From positions 1 through 6,182 of the forward strand of contig JAJYSI010000219.1 in assembly GCA_021793635.1 (NCBI GenBank): 6,182 nucleotides of DNA. Direction: 5' to 3'. Position 1 is the first letter of the stretch. Each line of letters begins with the position of its first letter. This stretch comes from Bacteroidota bacterium. Its GTDB lineage: Bacteria > Bacteroidota > Ignavibacteria > Ignavibacteriales > Ignavibacteriaceae. The notes under the pieces were generated by a model. The model did no database searches and was not told the origin of the DNA. It saw nothing but the letters and a program-made list of their open reading frames with translations. Both the position numbers and the translations under genes were made by a program. Shown here one piece after another: positions 4,852 to 6,182 of this stretch.

Positions 4852-5445
4852 CTATGCGCAAAACGGGACTACCGACTGAACTGCATCTATTAGCATGTGT
4901 ACCTTTAATCCGCCCTTCTTCTTTCCGTCATTCTTTGGATTTCTGCCTACTCCCTTTAGTATATCGCTAAACAGTCTGATTGTTGTTGAATCTATTATCA
5001 ATAACTCTTTGAATGTTAAGCCGTATGTCCGGCTGTCCGACATAAATCCCTTATACTGCTCGACAAGCTTATAATATAATGCCTCAAAAAATGAACTATC
5101 CCGGTTTCTTAATCCATCTGATGCAGTACTTTTTGCCGGCGACTTTTGCATCCCGAGATGATTTAGCTTACCGCCTAACGCCTTCATTCCATCGCATATT
5201 TCAGCCATCGAATCGCATCTACTCAATATCCCAAATAGCATTACTATCAACTCGTCCCAGCTCCGCAAACGGAGTCGTATGCGACTCTTAAAGGCTTTAT
5301 AATAGTAATCGCTTTTCTTTTCTCTTACTAACTGAGCAAACGTTGACTTATCTATCAATTTCATTATTTGTCCGAAAATCGGCTGTCCGGCAAAATTTAA
5401 CTGCCCGACTTCTTCATTCAGGCGGGTTTCCGTATCTTTGTTCAT
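4852..5445 (-). pseudogene. IS4-family transposase, N-terminal half
   Basis: Starts at ATG 5443-5445 and reads 197 codons to TAG at 4852-4854. The head LNFAGQPIFGQIMKLIDKST and SWDELIVMLFGILSRCDSMA match the DUF4372 N-terminal domain of IS4-type transposases. AKSTASDGLRNRDSSFFEAL and the first catalytic Asp in ELLIIDSTTIRLF (D152) follow, then KKKGGLKVHMLIDA. Homology ends at VVPF, where relatives continue for another 200 residues with the second Asp and the Y-R-E-K box. The last few codons (CA, stop) belong to the junction. Eight residues (RIRLRLRS, 55-62) between FKS and WDEL appear inserted and are encoded by the two-hairpin element. The C-terminal half at 1-522 has the same strand and the correct order. 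A hairpin lies in the leader at 5491-5514. Confidence 0.9.
5261..5286. repeat. Two-hairpin palindromic element, copy B, inside IS4 transposase
   Basis: On the plus strand CTCCG-CAAA-CGGAG (5261-5274) overlaps AGTCG-TATG-CGACT (5273-5286). It is inverted relative to copy A. The transposase reads it as eight extra residues between FKS and WDEL. GAG occurs both just before the element and at its end on the coding strand, so the insert length is 24 nt, a multiple of three. Confidence 0.88.
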
Positions 5446-5490
5446 GTCGTTCTCTTGTTTGTTTTTGTCTACAACAAAATTACGACTTAC

Positions 5491-5525
5491 GGGAGCTACT
5501 TCTTAGTGGCTCCCTATATTTTTTT
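5491..5525 (+). terminator. Strong hairpin plus T-run upstream of the IS4 transposase
   Basis: GGGAGCTACT-TCTT-AGTGGCTCCC (10-bp stem with one G-T pair) is followed by TATATTTTTTT. On the plus strand this is a textbook intrinsic terminator, yet no plus-strand gene ends nearby. On the minus strand the same inverted repeat sits in the transposase leader, 46 bp before its ATG. IS10 and IS50 use similar leader structures to block translation from read-through transcripts; the same role here is inference. Confidence 0.7.
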
Positions 5526-5567
5526 GTCGGTTAGTAGTGATTTTATTTAAAACATAAAGACGACTTA

Positions 5568-5589
5568 TTTCCTATTTTTTTATAGGAAA
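5568..5589. repeat. A/T hairpin upstream of the outer-membrane gene
   Basis: TTTCCTAT, loop of six T, ATAGGAAA: a perfect 8-bp stem ending 29 bp before the ATG at 5619. It may be a leader structure or operator. It may also mark the outer edge of the IS4 element, whose terminal repeat I cannot identify because the other end is outside the window. The remainder of 5446-5618 shows no gene. Confidence 0.45.
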
Positions 5590-5618
5590 AATAAAACCAA
5601 AAGAAAGGGACGTGTAAA

Positions 5619-6182
5619 ATGAAGAGAACACTTATTCCAGTTATATTCTGCCTTTTAGCTTCAATTAATTTATATTCACAAAACTTGGCATCACTCGAAT
5701 TTAGTGGTGGAGTGATTTCGCCGATGAAATCTTATAACGGATTGATGGGGAAAATACAGATAAATTATTCTTACTCTAATATCAATAATCTTTATGCCAG
5801 CTTTTCGTATTCATCGTGGGCAAAAAATAAAGTTATAATTCATGATCCTGACGGACAGACTTTTAATGACGTTTATTCTGAAGATAATCATTCGTTATAT
5901 TCAATTCTTATAGGTAATAGAATGATATTTTATAGATATAAAACATTCAGTGTTTTCAATGAGTTTGAATTGGGCTATCAGGGATTAAATTATACAAGAA
6001 GTTTTCCTCAACGAATTGTGAATCCAGATGGTACTATTGAATATTTGACTGATTATAGCTTAAGCCAAAATATTACAGAAAACCTTTTAGGTTTAGGAGT
6101 GGGGTTGGGAATAAAAAATAGTATATCAACAAAAGTTGATTTATTGATTTCGATTAAGTTAAACAGATGCAGCTCGTTACCG
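5619..6182 (+). CDS. Outer-membrane beta-barrel-like protein, 3' end beyond the window
   Basis: ATG at 5619 has AAGAAAGGGA 8-18 bp upstream as ribosome site. The product opens with a signal peptide, MKRTLIPVIFCLLASINLYS, with cleavage likely around YSQ-N. It then alternates short polar and aromatic strands typical of barrels: SLEFSGGVISPM, KIQINYSYSNINNLYASFSY, SLYSILIGNRMIFYRYK, FSVFNEFELGYQGLNYTRSF, LLGLGVGLGIKNSISTKVDL and LISIKLNR. All 188 codons to the window edge are open. Repeated G-x-G and alternating aromatic residues support an outer-membrane barrel; no specific family or ligand is recognised. It lies downstream of the IS4 remnant on the opposite strand and is probably chromosomal host sequence bordering the accessory block. 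Confidence 0.8.
   Translation, partial: MKRTLIPVIFCLLASINLYSQNLASLEFSGGVISPMKSYNGLMGKIQINYSYSNINNLYASFSYSSWAKNKVIIHDPDGQTFNDVYSEDNHSLYSILIGNRMIFYRYKTFSVFNEFELGYQGLNYTRSFPQRIVNPDGTIEYLTDYSLSQNITENLLGLGVGLGIKNSISTKVDLLISIKLNRCSSLP

Noticed and set aside
519..4859. Inverted CATAG-containing pentamers at the two IS4 breakpoints as element ends
   Set aside because: Only five matching bases and breakpoints are not precisely known; expected by chance.
5079..5534. Two plus-strand frames of 63-70 codons opposite the IS4 N-terminal half
   Set aside because: Shadows of the minus-strand transposase with no protein character of their own.

Overview
The window is about 6.2 kb of A+T-rich bacterial DNA with the character of an accessory region. 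Genes tend to have A/T-rich leaders and weak or absent Shine-Dalgarno sequences. The last gene encodes a signal-peptide-bearing beta-barrel-like outer-membrane protein. The transposon types and a TELVEV-encoding palindromic repeat also fit the Bacteroidota / Ignavibacteriota-Chlorobiota group. This placement is an inference from style; no phylogenetic marker gene is present.

Layout. Positions 1-1000 are a transposon graveyard on the minus strand: the C-terminal half of an IS4-family transposase (1-522), the C-terminal tail of a second DDE transposase of ISNCY-like type (530-775), and an IS200/IS605 TnpA that breaks off before its HUH motif (776-946), with a leader hairpin at 968-981. Positions 1058-2315 look like a decayed phage-lysis-type cassette on the plus strand: a GH108 endolysin pseudogene, a frameshifted membrane-anchored protein and an intact 57-residue single-membrane-segment protein. 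Positions 2603-3919 carry the one large intact gene, an AlbA_2 (Schlafen-like) / GHKL-ATPase / winged-helix protein. It is followed directly by six TTGCAYA-type repeats spaced 9 or 11 bp apart, then by an unrecognised 197-residue protein and a 53-64-residue ORF. Positions 4852-5445 hold the N-terminal half of an IS4-family transposase, again on the minus strand. The partial outer-membrane gene starts at 5619.

Two larger patterns stand out. First, the two IS4 halves lie in the same orientation and in the right order, so they may be one element split by 4.3 kb of other DNA, with part of the catalytic core lost. Second, tiny palindromes (15-24 bp) sit inside coding sequences. A two-hairpin 24-bp unit occurs in the IS4 N-terminal half and at the start of the small ORF at 4654, differing at one base, and a relative sharing its 10-nt core lies in the ISNCY-like remnant. 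A different palindrome interrupts the IS4 C-terminal half. The lengths judged against family sequence are multiples of three, and the 24-bp unit has no stop codon in any of six frames. This resembles the Rickettsia palindromic elements and is the best candidate here for something undescribed.
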